A stretch of 64,000 nt of DNA, taken from contig NZ_CP095732.1 in assembly GCF_020447305.1 (NCBI RefSeq), positions 310,001-374,000 of the forward strand, in the 5' to 3' direction. Shown here one piece after another: positions 8,570 through 18,659 of the stretch; the stretch's first letter is position 1, and the number at the start of each line of letters is the position of its first letter. The notes below the pieces were generated by a model. That model saw only the letters and a list, made by a program, of their open reading frames with translations. It ran no database searches and was not told the DNA's origin. This DNA comes from Abyssibius alkaniclasticus. GTDB taxonomy: Bacteria; Pseudomonadota; Alphaproteobacteria; Rhodobacterales; Rhodobacteraceae. The translations under genes and the position numbers were made by a program.

Positions 8570-10777
8570 CTAATAAAAGCTTTGCGGGTCAATGTCGATT
8601 GTCAGGCGGATATTGGCGGGCAGGCGCAGCCCGTCGGTCCAGCGGCGCAGCGCCTCCTGGATTGGCGCGCCTTTCGGGGTTTTGATGAGCATTCGCACGC
8701 GGTGGCGGCCGCGAATGCGCGCAACAGGTGCCGCCGCCGGGCCAAAAAGCTGCGAGTCGATCTTTGCCCGCCCCGCCCAAGCCTGCGCCATCTCGCGCGC
8801 CAGCGCATAGACCGCGCCTTCATCCGGGCCAGACAGCACAATCCCCGCCATGCGCCCATAGGGGGGGGCGCCGGCACGCGCCCGGCTTGCGGCCTCTGCC
8901 GCCCAAAACGCCTCCTCATCCCCCGCGATAATCGCCTTGATCAGCGGGTGGTCGGGCTGGTGGCTTTGGATCAGCGCCTGCCCCGGCTTGTCGGCCCGCC
9001 CGGCGCGGCCCGCCACCTGCCTGATAAGCTGAAAGCTCTTCTCGGCGGCGCGAAGGTCTCCCCCCTCCAGCCCTAGATCGGCATCGATCACCCCGACAAG
9101 CGTGAGCAGCGGAAAGTTATGGCCCTTGGCCACCATCTGCGTGCCGATGATGATATCGGCCCCACCTTGCGCGATCTCCAGAATCCGCGCCTTCATCGCC
9201 CGTGTGCTGCCCGCCATGTCAGAGCTAAGCACCGCAATCCGCGCATCCGGGAAGCGCGCCGCCACCTCCTCGGCCAGGCGTTCAACGCCGGGGCCGATGG
9301 GGGCGAGCTTGCCTTCCACCGCGCATGACGGGCAGGCGGCAGGAACGGGCTTGCTCTCGCCGCATTGATGGCAGACCAGCCGCGCCAGGAACCGGTGTTC
9401 GACCATCCGCGCATCGCAATACTCGCAGCCGATCTGGTGGCCACAGGCACGGCAAAGCGTAAGCGGCGCAAAGCCGCGCCGGTTCAAGAACAGCAGCGCC
9501 TGTTCGCCATCGGCCATACGCTGCGCCACGGCATCGGCCAGCATGGGCGAAATCCACTGGTTCGGCTGCATCGGCTCGGTGCGCATATCAATGGCGCTCA
9601 GTTCCGGCATTTCGGCCACACCAAACCGTTCGGCCAGATCAAGCCGCGCATATTTGCCCGCCTGCGCATTGGCCCAGGTCTCAAGGCTGGGCGTGGCGCT
9701 GGCCAGCACCACCTGCGCGCCCAGAATGCTGGCGCGCAGAACCGCCATATCGCGGGCGTGGTAATGCACCCCGTCTTCCTGCTTGTAACTGCCGTCATGT
9801 TCTTCATCGACAACGATCACCCCAAGGTGCCGAAACGGCAAAAACAGTGCCGAGCGCGCGCCGACAACCAGTTGCGCCTGCCCGCGCGCCACCGCCTTCC
9901 ATGCGCGGCGGCGTTCGGCCATTGTCACGCCCGAATGCCATTCGGCGGGGCGCGCGCCAAAGCGTTTTTCAACGCGGGCCATGAATTCAACGCTCAGCGC
10001 AATTTCCGGCAACAGCACCAAAGCCTGCTGGCCAAGCCTCAGCGCCTCGGCCACGGCTTCCAGATACACCTCGGTTTTGCCCGAGCCCGTTACGCCCTTC
10101 AGCAACGTTGTGCCATAGGTGCCGCTCGCCACGCCCGCGCGCAGTTGTTCCGCCGCCACCGCCTGTTCGGCATTCAACGCAGCCCCCGGCAGGCCAGGGT
10201 CGAGCGCCGGGAACGGCCCGTCGCGCGGGGCAAAAACCTCGACCAGACAGCCCTGCGCCACCAGCCCCTTGATGACCGAGCCCGACACCCCCGCCATATT
10301 GGCCAACTCGCCCGGCTGAAAGGGCAGGCCGCCATAGTCCTCGACCAGCGCCAGCACCTTTTCACGCGCCGGTGTCATCCGGTCGGGCGCGGCTGTGCCA
10401 GCGACCAGCACCTTGGTATCGCCCGGCGGGTGCATCAGCCCCGGTGCGCGCGTGGCCAGCCGCAGCATCTGGCTGAGCGGGGTGATGGTGTAATCGGCGG
10501 CGCGGGCAAGAAAGTCGCGCATCGGGGCGGGGATGGCGGGCTCGTCCAGCACACGGATGATGCTGCGCAGTTTGGCACGGTCAAACCCGCCCTGCCCCGG
10601 CCCCCAGACCGCGCCAAGCACGCGGCGCGGCCCAAGCGGCACTTCAACCAGCGCGCCCAGATCGACGCCGCCGAACGGCGCGCGATAGTCGAGATAGCGG
10701 TCCAGCGGCTCGGTTGTCAGCACGGCAACCGCTTCGCCCTCATCAAAATCCCGCTCCTGGCCAAACAAGTCACTCAT
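8570..10777 (-). CDS. priA: Primosomal replication protein N' (PriA helicase)
   Basis: A 735-residue replication-restart helicase. The N-terminal DNA-binding domain is followed by Walker A GVTGSGKT, the DEEH box with HDGSYKQ, and a cysteine-rich zinc region ([14 protein letters not shown], then CHQC and CPSC) between the helicase lobes. Late motifs include [12 protein letters not shown] and [13 protein letters not shown]. It reloads the replisome at stalled forks. The length is normal and the start has a purine-rich GGATGGAA before it. It is divergent from the transaldolase gene with about 90 bases between. Confidence 0.97.
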   Translation of the reverse strand: MSDLFGQERDFDEGEAVAVLTTEPLDRYLDYRAPFGGVDLGALVEVPLGPRRVLGAVWGPGQGGFDRAKLRSIIRVLDEPAIPAPMRDFLARAADYTITPLSQMLRLATRAPGLMHPPGDTKVLVAGTAAPDRMTPAREKVLALVEDYGGLPFQPGELANMAGVSGSVIKGLVAQGCLVEVFAPRDGPFPALDPGLPGAALNAEQAVAAEQLRAGVASGTYGTTLLKGVTGSGKTEVYLEAVAEALRLGQQALVLLPEIALSVEFMARVEKRFGARPAEWHSGVTMAERRRAWKAVARGQAQLVVGARSALFLPFRHLGVIVVDEEHDGSYKQEDGVHYHARDMAVLRASILGAQVVLASATPSLETWANAQAGKYARLDLAERFGVAEMPELSAIDMRTEPMQPNQWISPMLADAVAQRMADGEQALLFLNRRGFAPLTLCRACGHQIGCEYCDARMVEHRFLARLVCHQCGESKPVPAACPSCAVEGKLAPIGPGVERLAEEVAARFPDARIAVLSSDMAGSTRAMKARILEIAQGGADIIIGTQMVAKGHNFPLLTLVGVIDADLGLEGGDLRAAEKSFQLIRQVAGRAGRADKPGQALIQSHQPDHPLIKAIIAGDEEAFWAAEAASRARAGAPPYGRMAGIVLSGPDEGAVYALAREMAQAWAGRAKIDSQLFGPAAAPVARIRGRHRVRMLIKTPKGAPIQEALRRWTDGLRLPANIRLTIDIDPQSFY

Positions 10778-10864
10778 TGGTATTCCATCCCACCGCGCGT
10801 TCCGCTACGATGCGCGCGCAGCCGAACGGGCTGCATTATCAGCACAAAAAGACGGGACGAGCAG

Positions 10865-11518
10865 ATGAAATTTTTCGTGGACACGGCCGACATTGACGCG
10901 ATTGCCGAGCTGAATGCAACCGGGATGGTCGATGGTGTTACCACCAACCCCTCGCTTATCCTGAAATCGGGGCGCGATATTCTGGAAGTCACCAAGGAAA
11001 TCTGCGCGCTGGTCAAAGGCCCGGTATCCGCCGAGGTTGTCTCGCTGGAAGCCGATGACATGATCGCCGAAGGCCGCAAACTCGCCAGGATCGCCCCCAA
11101 TATCGCGGTGAAAGTGCCGCTGACATGGGCTGGGTTGAAAACCTGTAAAACCCTTACCGATGAAGGCCATATGGTCAACGTCACCCTGTGTTTTTCCGCC
11201 AATCAGGCGCTGCTGGCCGCCAAGGCCGGGGCGACATTCATTTCGCCCTTTGTGGGCCGGCTCGATGACATCAACCTCGATGGCATGGATTTGATCGGCG
11301 ATATCCGCACGATCTATGACAATTTCGGCTTTGAAACCCAGATCCTTGTCGCCTCGGTGCGCAGCGTCAACCATGTTACGCAATCGGCGCTTATCGGGGC
11401 CGATGTGGTTACGGCACCGCCCGCCGTGCTGAAAAAGCTGGCCGACCATCCGCTGACCGACGCCGGGCTTGCCGCCTTTATGGCCGACTGGGCGAAAACC
11501 GGCCAGAAAATCCTGTAA
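10865..11518 (+). CDS. Transaldolase / fructose-6-phosphate aldolase family protein
   Basis: A small transaldolase of 217 residues (MipB/TalC class). [20 protein letters not shown] and the Schiff-base lysine in NIAVKVPLT are typical; [12 protein letters not shown] and [12 protein letters not shown] complete the barrel. It is either a transaldolase of the non-oxidative pentose phosphate pathway or a fructose-6-phosphate aldolase; short members are often annotated as probable transaldolase. The ATG at 10865 was chosen over in-frame codons far upstream because that extension lies antisense to priA and has no family match. The DUF484 gene follows after 6 bases, so they may be co-transcribed. Confidence 0.93.
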   Translation: MKFFVDTADIDAIAELNATGMVDGVTTNPSLILKSGRDILEVTKEICALVKGPVSAEVVSLEADDMIAEGRKLARIAPNIAVKVPLTWAGLKTCKTLTDEGHMVNVTLCFSANQALLAAKAGATFISPFVGRLDDINLDGMDLIGDIRTIYDNFGFETQILVASVRSVNHVTQSALIGADVVTAPPAVLKKLADHPLTDAGLAAFMADWAKTGQKIL

Positions 11519-11524
11519 GCGGGA

Positions 11525-12220
11525 ATGCAAAATCCGGACCTCACCGCCGCAGATACGCTCAAAGCCGCCATTCTGGAGCATCCCGAAGCGGTTCTGGCCG
11601 ATGCCGATGTGCTGCGCGCCCTGATCGGCGCACAGGACAAGGCCGACCGCAATGTCGTCGATCTGCGCGCACGTTTTCTGGCCGAACTTGAAGGCCAGCT
11701 TGGTGCGCTGGAAAGCACCCATCGCACGGTTGTGGCGGCGGCTTACGAAAATCTCTCGGGCACCAATCAGGTGCAGCGCGCCGTGCTGACCTTGCTGGAG
11801 CCCGACAGTTTTGCCGGCCTGCTTGATGCGCTGCAACGCGACCTGCCCCCGATTCTGGGAATCGATGTTGTGCGCCTTTGCCTTGAAAGCGGCGCGCAGG
11901 ATGTGGACCTGCCGCATCCAGTCATTACCCCGATGAAGCCCGGCACGATTCGTGTTGCGGCAACCGGCAGTCCGACCACACCGCAGCGCGCCGTTGTGCT
12001 GCGCGGTGCCGGCCCGCATACGGCGCGGCTGTTTACCGGCGCCGCCGGGCGTGTGAAGTCCGAAGCCTTGCTGGCGCTCGACCTTGGCGCGGGCCGTCTG
12101 CCCGCGCTGCTGGCGCTTGGCGCAAAAGACCCGGCGCATTTCTCGCCCGATCAGGGTGGCGATCTTCTCAACTTTCTGGCCCGCGCGCTGGAACGTGTGC
12201 TGCGCCGCTGGCTGACGTGA
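11525..12220 (+). CDS. DUF484 family protein
   Basis: A 231-residue DUF484 protein: an N-terminal helical region (VLADADVLRALIG, then a coiled-coil-like DLRARFLAELEGQLGALE) and a C-terminal GAF-like domain (about 85-230). In many proteobacteria DUF484 lies directly upstream of xerC, as here, where its stop overlaps the xerC GTG start (GTGA). Function is unknown; the fold suggests ligand sensing or regulation. Confidence 0.9.
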   Translation: MQNPDLTAADTLKAAILEHPEAVLADADVLRALIGAQDKADRNVVDLRARFLAELEGQLGALESTHRTVVAAAYENLSGTNQVQRAVLTLLEPDSFAGLLDALQRDLPPILGIDVVRLCLESGAQDVDLPHPVITPMKPGTIRVAATGSPTTPQRAVVLRGAGPHTARLFTGAAGRVKSEALLALDLGAGRLPALLALGAKDPAHFSPDQGGDLLNFLARALERVLRRWLT

Positions 12221-13146
12221 CCCTGCCCAGCGCCCAGTCCTCCGATCTTATGGGTCGCTGGCTGGCGCAACTGCAAGGGTTGCGCGACGCCAGCCCCCAT
12301 ACGATTGAAGCCTATCGCCATGATGTTGCCGCCTATCTTGGCTTCATGTCGGCGCATCTGGGCGGGGATGTCGGGCTTGCCGCCCTTGGGGCCGTGCGCA
12401 CGGCCGATTTGCGCGCATGGATGGCGCATGAACGCGCCGACGGTCTGGGCGCGCGCAGCCTTGGGCGCGCGCTTTCGGCCGTCAAATCCTTCTATCGCTG
12501 GCTGGGAGAGGCCGAGGGCGTGGATACCAGCGCCGTTCTGGCCATGCGCGCGCCAAAGGCGGGTGCGCGCCTGCCCCGCCCCATCAGCCCGGATGCCGCG
12601 CGCGACATGATCAGCCGGACCGGGCTTCAGGCGGCCGAGCCGTGGGTGGCGGCGCGCGATGTGGCTGTCGTGACCCTGCTTTACGGCTGCGGTTTGCGCA
12701 TTTCCGAGGCTTTGGGGCTGCGCCGCGCCGATGCCCCCCTGCCCGATGTGCTGCGCATTCTTGGCAAGGGCAAGCGCGAACGTCTGGTGCCGGTTCTGCC
12801 CGTGGCCCGCGCCGCGGTTGATGACTATCTGCGCCTGCTCCCCCACAGGCTCATGGGCGATGGCCCGCTGTTCATCGGCCTGCGCGGCGGCCCGCTCAGC
12901 CCGCGCATCGTGCAAAAAACAATGGCCGATACCCGCCGCCAGCTTGGCCTGCCCGACAGCACAACCCCCCATGCCATGCGCCATTCCTTTGCCACGCATC
13001 TGTTGGCGGCAGGGGGGGATTTGCGCACCATACAGGCGCTGCTTGGCCATGCCTCGCTGGCCACAACACAGGTTTATACCGGGGTCGATCAGGCCCGGCT
13101 GATGGATGTTTACCGCGCCGCCCATCCCCGTGCAGGCAAGGACTAG
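12217..13146 (+). CDS. xerC: Tyrosine recombinase XerC
   Basis: A 309-residue tyrosine recombinase with a SAM-like N-terminal domain (about 12-100) and the full catalytic set: Arg in GCGLRISEALGL, His and Arg in PHAMRHSFATHLL, His in LLGHASL and the nucleophile Tyr in TTQVYTGV. Together with XerD it resolves chromosome dimers at dif. GTG start, overlapping DUF484 by 4 bases. The context is housekeeping: there is no excision module or att repeat, so this is not a phage or island integrase. Confidence 0.94.
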   Translation: MTLPSAQSSDLMGRWLAQLQGLRDASPHTIEAYRHDVAAYLGFMSAHLGGDVGLAALGAVRTADLRAWMAHERADGLGARSLGRALSAVKSFYRWLGEAEGVDTSAVLAMRAPKAGARLPRPISPDAARDMISRTGLQAAEPWVAARDVAVVTLLYGCGLRISEALGLRRADAPLPDVLRILGKGKRERLVPVLPVARAAVDDYLRLLPHRLMGDGPLFIGLRGGPLSPRIVQKTMADTRRQLGLPDSTTPHAMRHSFATHLLAAGGDLRTIQALLGHASLATTQVYTGVDQARLMDVYRAAHPRAGKD

Positions 13147-13157
13147 CGGCGCGAGCC

Positions 13158-13229
13158 ATGCCGCCCCGGACCTGATCCGGGGCCTCCTGTTTGGTGGTGA
13201 GAGGCCCCGGATCAGGTCCGGGGCGGCAT
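13158..13229. repeat. Perfect 29-bp inverted repeat (palindromic element 1)
   Basis: Arms 13158-13186 and 13201-13229 are exact reverse complements around a 14-base loop. The core reads GCCCCGGACCTGATCCGGGGC. It begins 12 bases after the xerC stop and may end its transcripts, though no T run follows. Related elements occur at 15367-15425, 40039-40125 and (one arm) 41518-41544. Confidence 0.93.
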
Positions 13230-13292
13230 TTCCCGCACTTGAAACGCAAGAAATTGCTGTTATCCGCGCATCAGCTTCTTTATGACGCTTTT

Positions 13293-14006
13293 ATGAAGCA
13301 TTACATCCCAGCCTTCGCCGTTCACCTGTTCACCGCCACAGGCGCCGGGCTTGCGCTTGTCGCCATGCTTGCTGCGGGCACGCATGACTGGTCGATGATG
13401 TATTTATGGCTGCTGGCCGCGCTTGTGGTTGACGGGATCGACGGCCCGCTTGCGCGCAAATTCAACGTCAAGAAATACGCCCCGCAATGGGATGGTGTGC
13501 TGCTCGACCTGATCATCGACTATCTGACCTATGTGTTCATTCCCGCCTATGCGCTGTTCCAATCGGGGTTGCTGCCGGGCTGGCCGGGCTGGATTGCGGC
13601 GCTGGTCGTCTGCCTGACAGGCGCGATCTACTTTGCCGATACCCGCATGAAAACCGCTGACAACTCCTTTTCCGGCTTTCCGGGCTGCTGGAACATGGTA
13701 GTGCTGGTGTTTTTCGCGGTCGACATGCCCAAACCGCTGATGATGGGCATTGTGGCCGTGCTGGCGCTGGCGCAGTTCTTCCCGCTCAAATTCATTCATC
13801 CGGTGCGCACGCGGCGGTTCCGGCCGCTTTCGCTGGCGATGATGGTCGCCTGGGTCGGGGTGTCGTTCTGGGTTGGGTTCGATGATTTCCAGCCAACGCG
13901 GCTGGCGCAAATCCTGCTGATCATTACCAGCAGCTATCTGCTGTTCATCGGCGTGGCCATGCAGATCTGGCCTATAGCCGCATCAAAAGCACGCCGCTCA
14001 AAATAA
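13293..14006 (+). CDS. pcs: Phosphatidylcholine synthase (CDP-alcohol phosphatidyltransferase)
   Basis: A 237-residue integral membrane protein with about eight hydrophobic segments. The CDP-alcohol phosphatidyltransferase motif is complete: DGIDGPLAR, then WDGVLLDLIID (about residues 49-81). Length and surrounding sequence match bacterial Pcs, which condenses CDP-diacylglycerol with choline to make phosphatidylcholine. The ATG at 13293 starts the protein at MKHYIPAF, as in the family; upstream in-frame codons run into the palindromic element. The 3' end overlaps the convergent EamA gene by 35 bases. Confidence 0.9.
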   Translation: MKHYIPAFAVHLFTATGAGLALVAMLAAGTHDWSMMYLWLLAALVVDGIDGPLARKFNVKKYAPQWDGVLLDLIIDYLTYVFIPAYALFQSGLLPGWPGWIAALVVCLTGAIYFADTRMKTADNSFSGFPGCWNMVVLVFFAVDMPKPLMMGIVAVLALAQFFPLKFIHPVRTRRFRPLSLAMMVAWVGVSFWVGFDDFQPTRLAQILLIITSSYLLFIGVAMQIWPIAASKARRSK

Positions 14007-14808
14007 GCCCGCCGGCCAGCCATTTGCCCGGATCCGCGCGCTCGCGCATGATGAAGACGCCAATGAGCATGGCAAACAGCACCGAGGTTTCGCGCAACGA
14101 CGCCACCAGCGCGATCGGCGCCTTGGTCATCGCCCAAACCGCAATCCAATAGGCCCCCAGCGACAGGGCCCCGGCCAGCGTGCCACGCCGCCAGGCCAGA
14201 CCACTGGCGCTGAACACCGCAGCGCCGCGCCAGAACAGGGCGGCAACCGCAAAAAACATCGCATCAAGAAAGAACATCCAGCCGGTGAAGCTGGCCGCAT
14301 CCATCGCGATGCGTGCGCCAACCCCGTCAACCAGTGAATAGCCCGCCGTGCAAAGCGCCGAGCCAAGGGCAAGCGGCAACAAGCGCCGCCCCTCGCCATT
14401 GGCAAACACACCTTGCGCCATCAGCACCACGCCTAAACCAACGGCGAGTATGCCCGCATATTCAACGCCGCTCACCTCGTCGGCCAGCACAAACACCCCG
14501 ACCAGCGCGGTGATCATCGGTGCCGTGCCGCGCGCAATCGGATAGACGCGGCTCAAATCGCCATGCCCATAGGCGGCGGCCAAAAACAGCTTGTAGGCGG
14601 TGTGCAGAACACCCGAGGCAAGCAGCCACGGCCAGGCGGCGCTGGCCGGCCAGGGGAAAACCACCGCCATAAGCAACCCCATCACGCCCTGGGACAGCGT
14701 TAGCAGCAACATGCCCTGAAACCGGTCGCCCCCGGTTTTGATGACCGCATTCCAGCTTGCATGAAGCAGGGCTGCAAACAGAACCACCAGAAAAACCGTA
14801 ACGCTCAT
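13972..14808 (-). CDS. EamA/DMT family transporter
   Basis: A 278-residue membrane protein with about ten hydrophobic segments in two EamA repeats (about 1-135 and 145-278). RGTAPMITALVGVFVLADE closes the first half and ASLRETSVLFAMLIGVFIMRE the second. DMT transporters export or exchange metabolites; the substrate here is unknown. Its end overlaps that of pcs, so the two mRNAs would be complementary over 35 bases. Confidence 0.9.
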   Translation of the reverse strand: MSVTVFLVVLFAALLHASWNAVIKTGGDRFQGMLLLTLSQGVMGLLMAVVFPWPASAAWPWLLASGVLHTAYKLFLAAAYGHGDLSRVYPIARGTAPMITALVGVFVLADEVSGVEYAGILAVGLGVVLMAQGVFANGEGRRLLPLALGSALCTAGYSLVDGVGARIAMDAASFTGWMFFLDAMFFAVAALFWRGAAVFSASGLAWRRGTLAGALSLGAYWIAVWAMTKAPIALVASLRETSVLFAMLIGVFIMRERADPGKWLAGGLILSGVLLMRL

Positions 14809-14869
14809 GCCTGCACCCTATGGACCCGCCCTAGCCCTAGCGCCGCGATGGGCCGGGTGCAAGTGCGGG

Positions 14870-15319
14870 CTAGAGCAGCAGGCCCGCCGCGCCTTCATGC
14901 CTGAGCAGGGCAATCTTGGTTTCAATCCCCCCGCCGCCGGAATAACCGCCAAGCCCTTTGGCGCCCAGAATCCGGTGACAGGGCACGATGATCGGAATGG
15001 GATTCGCCCCGCACGCCTGCCCGATGGCTTGCGCCGAAGCGCCAAGGGCGCGGGCAAGCTCGCCATATGTGCGGGTCTCGCCAAAGGGAATGGCGCACAT
15101 GGCCAGCATGACAGCACCGGTCAGGCCGGGGGCAAAGCCTAGGGGCAGGTCAAACTTCTGGCGCGCCCCAGCGAAATAGTCAGCAAGTTGCGCAGCCGCT
15201 TCACGCAGCAGCGGCGTTTCATCACCGGCACCGCCACCCCAGCGCAACGCCGCAATCGCGCCATCGCGCTCGACAAGGGTCAGCGCGCCATAGGGGCTTT
15301 GAAGGGAAGATTCCGGCAT
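14870..15319 (-). CDS. ogt: Methylated-DNA--protein-cysteine S-methyltransferase
   Basis: A 149-residue O6-alkylguanine-DNA alkyltransferase. IPIIVPCHRILGAKGLGGYSGG carries the acceptor Cys (about residue 114), and the helix-turn-helix (TYGELARALGASAQAIGQA) precedes it. It repairs O6-methylguanine by irreversible self-alkylation. There is no AdaA-type N-terminal domain, so it is of the stand-alone Ogt type. The ATG at 15319 (MPESSLQS) was chosen because upstream codons run into the palindromic element. Confidence 0.92.
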   Translation of the reverse strand: MPESSLQSPYGALTLVERDGAIAALRWGGGAGDETPLLREAAAQLADYFAGARQKFDLPLGFAPGLTGAVMLAMCAIPFGETRTYGELARALGASAQAIGQACGANPIPIIVPCHRILGAKGLGGYSGGGGIETKIALLRHEGAAGLLL

Positions 15320-15366
15320 GACAATAGCTTGGCGACAGTCGCGACCCAACGCAAGCAGGACATGCC

Positions 15367-15425
15367 GCCCCGGGCTTGACCCGGGGCCTCTCATTCAGGT
15401 CGAGGCCCCGGGTCAAGCCCGGGGC
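15367..15425. repeat. Perfect 24-bp inverted repeat (palindromic element 2)
   Basis: Arms 15367-15390 and 15402-15425 match exactly around an 11-base loop. The core GCCCCGGGCTTGACCCGGGGC differs from element 1 at several bases, and each change is mirrored in the other arm. It sits just beyond the ileS stop and upstream of ogt, so it may end ileS transcripts. Confidence 0.92.
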
Positions 15426-15440
15426 AGCGCAGCCTTTTGC

Positions 15441-18416
15441 TCAGCCCAGCGCGCTGTCGCAGCGCGCGCAGGTGCCTGCATGGGCATGTGTGCCGACATC
15501 GGGCAGGATTTTCCAGCAGCGCGCGCATTTCTCGCCCTCGGCACGGCCGAAGACCACCGCCACTTCCGGCACATCGGGCAAGCTGAACACATCGGCGATT
15601 GCGGCTTCGGTGCTGAACATGATCGCAGATGTGATGCAGATATCGGCGAAATCAACGCTGTTCACATCGCGCGCCAGTTGCGGATCGGAGATATAGACCA
15701 GCGGCGCCGCCTCCAGGCTGGCACCAATCACCTTGGCGCTGCGCTGCACCTCCAAAGCCGCCGTGACCACACGGCGCACGCGGCGAATGCCTTCCCATTT
15801 CACCGCCAGATCGGCATTCAGCCAATCGGCGGGTGTTTCGGGGAAGTCCTGCAAATGCACCGAGCTGTCATCGCCCGGATGGCGGCTCAGCCAGACATCT
15901 TCCATTGTGAAGGGCAACATCGGGGCCAGCCATGTGGTCAGCCGCTCGAACAAGGCCGCCATGACCGTGCGGGCCGAACGCGCATTCAGGCTGCCCGCAT
16001 CATCGCAATACAGCGCGTCCTTGCGGATGTCGAAATAGAAGGCCGACAGATCGACCGTGCAGAACTGGAATAGTTTCTGGAACACGCCCTGAAAGTCATA
16101 GGCCGCATAGCCCTTGCGCACCACGCCATCCAACTCGGCCAAGCGGTGCAAGATCACCTGCTCAAGCTCGGGCATGTCAGCCAGTGCCACGGGCTCCACC
16201 GCCGCACCGCCCAGCGCGCCCAGCATATAGCGCAGGGTGTTGCGCAGGCGGCGGTAGCTATCGGCCACACCTTTCAGGATTTCCTTGCCGATGCGCTGGT
16301 CGATCGTGTAATCGGTCTGCGCCACCCAAAGCCGCAGGATATCGGCGCCATACTGGTCCACCACCTCTTGCGGCACGATGGTATTGCCAATGGATTTGGA
16401 CATTTTCATGCCCTTTTCATCGAGCGTGAAGCCATGCGTCAGCACCGCCTTATAGGGCGCGCGCCCCTTGGTGCCGCAGCTTTGCAACAGCGACGAATGG
16501 AACCAGCCACGATGCTGGTCGGTGCCTTCCAGATACAGATCGGCCACACCATCGGGGCTGCCATCGGCCCGGTCGCGCACCACAAAGGCGTGGGTGGAGC
16601 CGCTATCAAACCACACATCCAGAATGTCGGTCACCTGCTCATAGGCGTCGGGGTCGTGCAGGCCGTTCAGGAACCGCTCTTTCGCGCCGTCCTTATACCA
16701 CGCATCGGCCCCCTCGGCGCGGAACGCCTCGGCAATGCGGGCATTCACGGCCGGGTCGCGCAGCAGAAAATCGTCATCGCCTGGCAAGGCGCCGCGTTTC
16801 ACGAAACAGGACAGCGGCACGCCCCATGCGCGCTGGCGGCTCAGCACCCAGTCGGGGCGCGCCTCGATCATCGAGTAAAGGCGGTTGCGGCCCGATTGCG
16901 GGGTCCATTTCACATGGTCGATCTCAGTCAGGGCACGTTCACGGATGGTTTTGCCATATTCGTTATTGCCGCCGATTTCCTTATCAATCGCGGCAAACCA
17001 TTGCGGTGTGTTGCGATAGATCACCGGCGCTTTGGAGCGCCATGAATGCGGGTAGCTATGCTTGATCTTGCCCTTGGCAAACAGCGCGCCCGCATAGGCA
17101 AGCTGCTTGATGACGCTCACATTGGCCGGGCCTTCCTTGCCATCGGGCTGGATGATGTGCTGGCCACCGAACAGCGGCAGGCTTGTGCGATAGCTGCCAT
17201 CGGGCTCGACGTTATAGGTCATCTCCAGCCCGTGTTTCAGGCCAAGCTGATAGTCATCATCACCATGGCTGGGTGCGGTATGCACAAAGCCCGTGCCCGC
17301 CTCGTCGGTGACATGATCGCCGGGCAGCATGGGGATGTCATAATCCCATTCGCCATTGGCGCCTTCAACGCCACGGAAGGGATGGGCGAGGGTCAGGTTG
17401 TCCAACTCATCCGCCGAAACATCGCGCAAGCGCTCAACCTGTTCAGGCTCCAGCTTGGCTTGTGCGAATACAGTTTTGGCAAGAGCGTCACCTAGTAGCA
17501 CATTTTCCGGTTCGCCCTCGGAAGGTGTTATACGATAAAGCCCGTAAGACAGCCCCGGTCCGAAAGCGACTGCACGGTTCTGTGGGATTGTCCAAGGCGT
17601 CGTTGTCCAGATTACAACTGATGCTGCAAGCAGGTCAGCTTCGCGCTCTGCTCGTTTTTCTAGAGCATATTCGCGTTTTTTGATGGCCTCTTCAGGACCA
17701 TGAGAGCTTCGCCAATACTTTACAGAAAGTGCTTTCTCTACCTTAAACCGCACCCAAACCGTATGGCTGGTATGCTCGTGATACTCGACCTCCGCCTCGG
17801 CCAGAGCGGTTTTTTCTACCGGGCTCCACATCACCGGTTTGGAGCCCTGATACAGGCTGCCATTCATCAGGAATTTCATGAACTCCTCGGCGATCACCGC
17901 CTCGGCGTTGAAATTCATGGTCAGATAGGGGTCATCCCATTTGCCCTGCACGCCAAGGCGCTTGAACTCGTCGCGCTGGATATCGACCCAGCCCTCGGCG
18001 AATTTGCGGCATTCCTGACGGAAATCGACCGCGCTGACGGCGTCCTTGTCCAGACCCTTGGCGCGGTATTGCTCTTCAATCTTCCATTCAATCGGCAGGC
18101 CGTGGCAATCCCATCCCGGCACATAGCGGGCATCCTTGCCCATCATCTGCTGGCTGCGCACCACCATATCTTTCAGGATTTTGTTCAGCGCATGGCCAAT
18201 GTGCAAATGCCCGTTGGCATAGGGGGGGCCATCGTGCAGAACAAAAGGCGTGCGGCCCTGCTTGGCGCGCAGCCGGTCATAAATCCCCATCTTTTCCCAT
18301 TTTGCCAGCCAGTCGGGCTCGCGGCCGGGCAGGCCCGCGCGCATGGGAAAATCGGTTTCGGGCAGGTTCAGCGTGTCTTTATAGTCGGGCGTATCGGCGC
18401 ACATGATATGGCTCAT
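15441..18416 (-). CDS. ileS: Isoleucyl-tRNA synthetase
   Basis: A class I synthetase of 991 residues, somewhat longer than the roughly 940 of E. coli. HIGH appears as HIGH at 72-75 ([12 protein letters not shown]), KMSKS as [11 protein letters not shown], the editing-domain [11 protein letters not shown] near 271, and a C-terminal zinc motif CARCW...CARC. It charges tRNA-Ile. A second Met at residue 5 is an alternative start. The segment coding for about residues 213-320 is visibly poorer in GC (about 50 percent by hand count over 17461-17760) than the rest of the gene. Confidence 0.97.
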   Translation of the reverse strand: MSHIMCADTPDYKDTLNLPETDFPMRAGLPGREPDWLAKWEKMGIYDRLRAKQGRTPFVLHDGPPYANGHLHIGHALNKILKDMVVRSQQMMGKDARYVPGWDCHGLPIEWKIEEQYRAKGLDKDAVSAVDFRQECRKFAEGWVDIQRDEFKRLGVQGKWDDPYLTMNFNAEAVIAEEFMKFLMNGSLYQGSKPVMWSPVEKTALAEAEVEYHEHTSHTVWVRFKVEKALSVKYWRSSHGPEEAIKKREYALEKRAEREADLLAASVVIWTTTPWTIPQNRAVAFGPGLSYGLYRITPSEGEPENVLLGDALAKTVFAQAKLEPEQVERLRDVSADELDNLTLAHPFRGVEGANGEWDYDIPMLPGDHVTDEAGTGFVHTAPSHGDDDYQLGLKHGLEMTYNVEPDGSYRTSLPLFGGQHIIQPDGKEGPANVSVIKQLAYAGALFAKGKIKHSYPHSWRSKAPVIYRNTPQWFAAIDKEIGGNNEYGKTIRERALTEIDHVKWTPQSGRNRLYSMIEARPDWVLSRQRAWGVPLSCFVKRGALPGDDDFLLRDPAVNARIAEAFRAEGADAWYKDGAKERFLNGLHDPDAYEQVTDILDVWFDSGSTHAFVVRDRADGSPDGVADLYLEGTDQHRGWFHSSLLQSCGTKGRAPYKAVLTHGFTLDEKGMKMSKSIGNTIVPQEVVDQYGADILRLWVAQTDYTIDQRIGKEILKGVADSYRRLRNTLRYMLGALGGAAVEPVALADMPELEQVILHRLAELDGVVRKGYAAYDFQGVFQKLFQFCTVDLSAFYFDIRKDALYCDDAGSLNARSARTVMAALFERLTTWLAPMLPFTMEDVWLSRHPGDDSSVHLQDFPETPADWLNADLAVKWEGIRRVRRVVTAALEVQRSAKVIGASLEAAPLVYISDPQLARDVNSVDFADICITSAIMFSTEAAIADVFSLPDVPEVAVVFGRAEGEKCARCWKILPDVGTHAHAGTCARCDSALG

Positions 18417-18659
18417 TCAATCTAGGAAAATTCTGCAAGGGTGAATGCGGCGCGGCAAGGCCATGCGCCTGGTCCCGGCGACTGAGCTTCAGCGCGCCGG
18501 GTTGCTAATTCGAATGATGATAGCAAGATTCAAACCCATGCGCGGCCTTATAGGCGCATTGGGCGGGCGCGTAAATAGCCCGTTACCTGTGCTGCGACAC
18601 TGTGCGGCTTGCGCATCGGCCCCAAAGGCGCAGACTGGCTGCAAATGCACGAGGATGCC
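18417..18659. other. Divergent intergenic region between ileS and the truncated haemoglobin gene
   Basis: This 243-base gap must hold the ileS promoter on one strand and that of the haemoglobin gene on the other. A partial inverted repeat TTGCTA...TAGCAA (18502-18526) lies in an AT-rich stretch and could be a binding site. I see no T-box, terminator or RNA gene. Confidence 0.35.

Noticed and set aside
7314-8573. Plus-strand frame of 419 codons opposite hisC
   Set aside because: The minus strand carries a complete histidinol-phosphate aminotransferase with all motifs; the plus frame has no family signature.
9365-10864. Upstream extension of the transaldolase frame to 717 codons
   Set aside because: It lies antisense to priA, and only the last 217 residues from MKFFVDTAD are a known protein. 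The ATG at 10865 is the real start.
12217-13146. Phage or island integrase
   Set aside because: The protein is a standard XerC next to DUF484; there are no att repeats or mobile genes around it.
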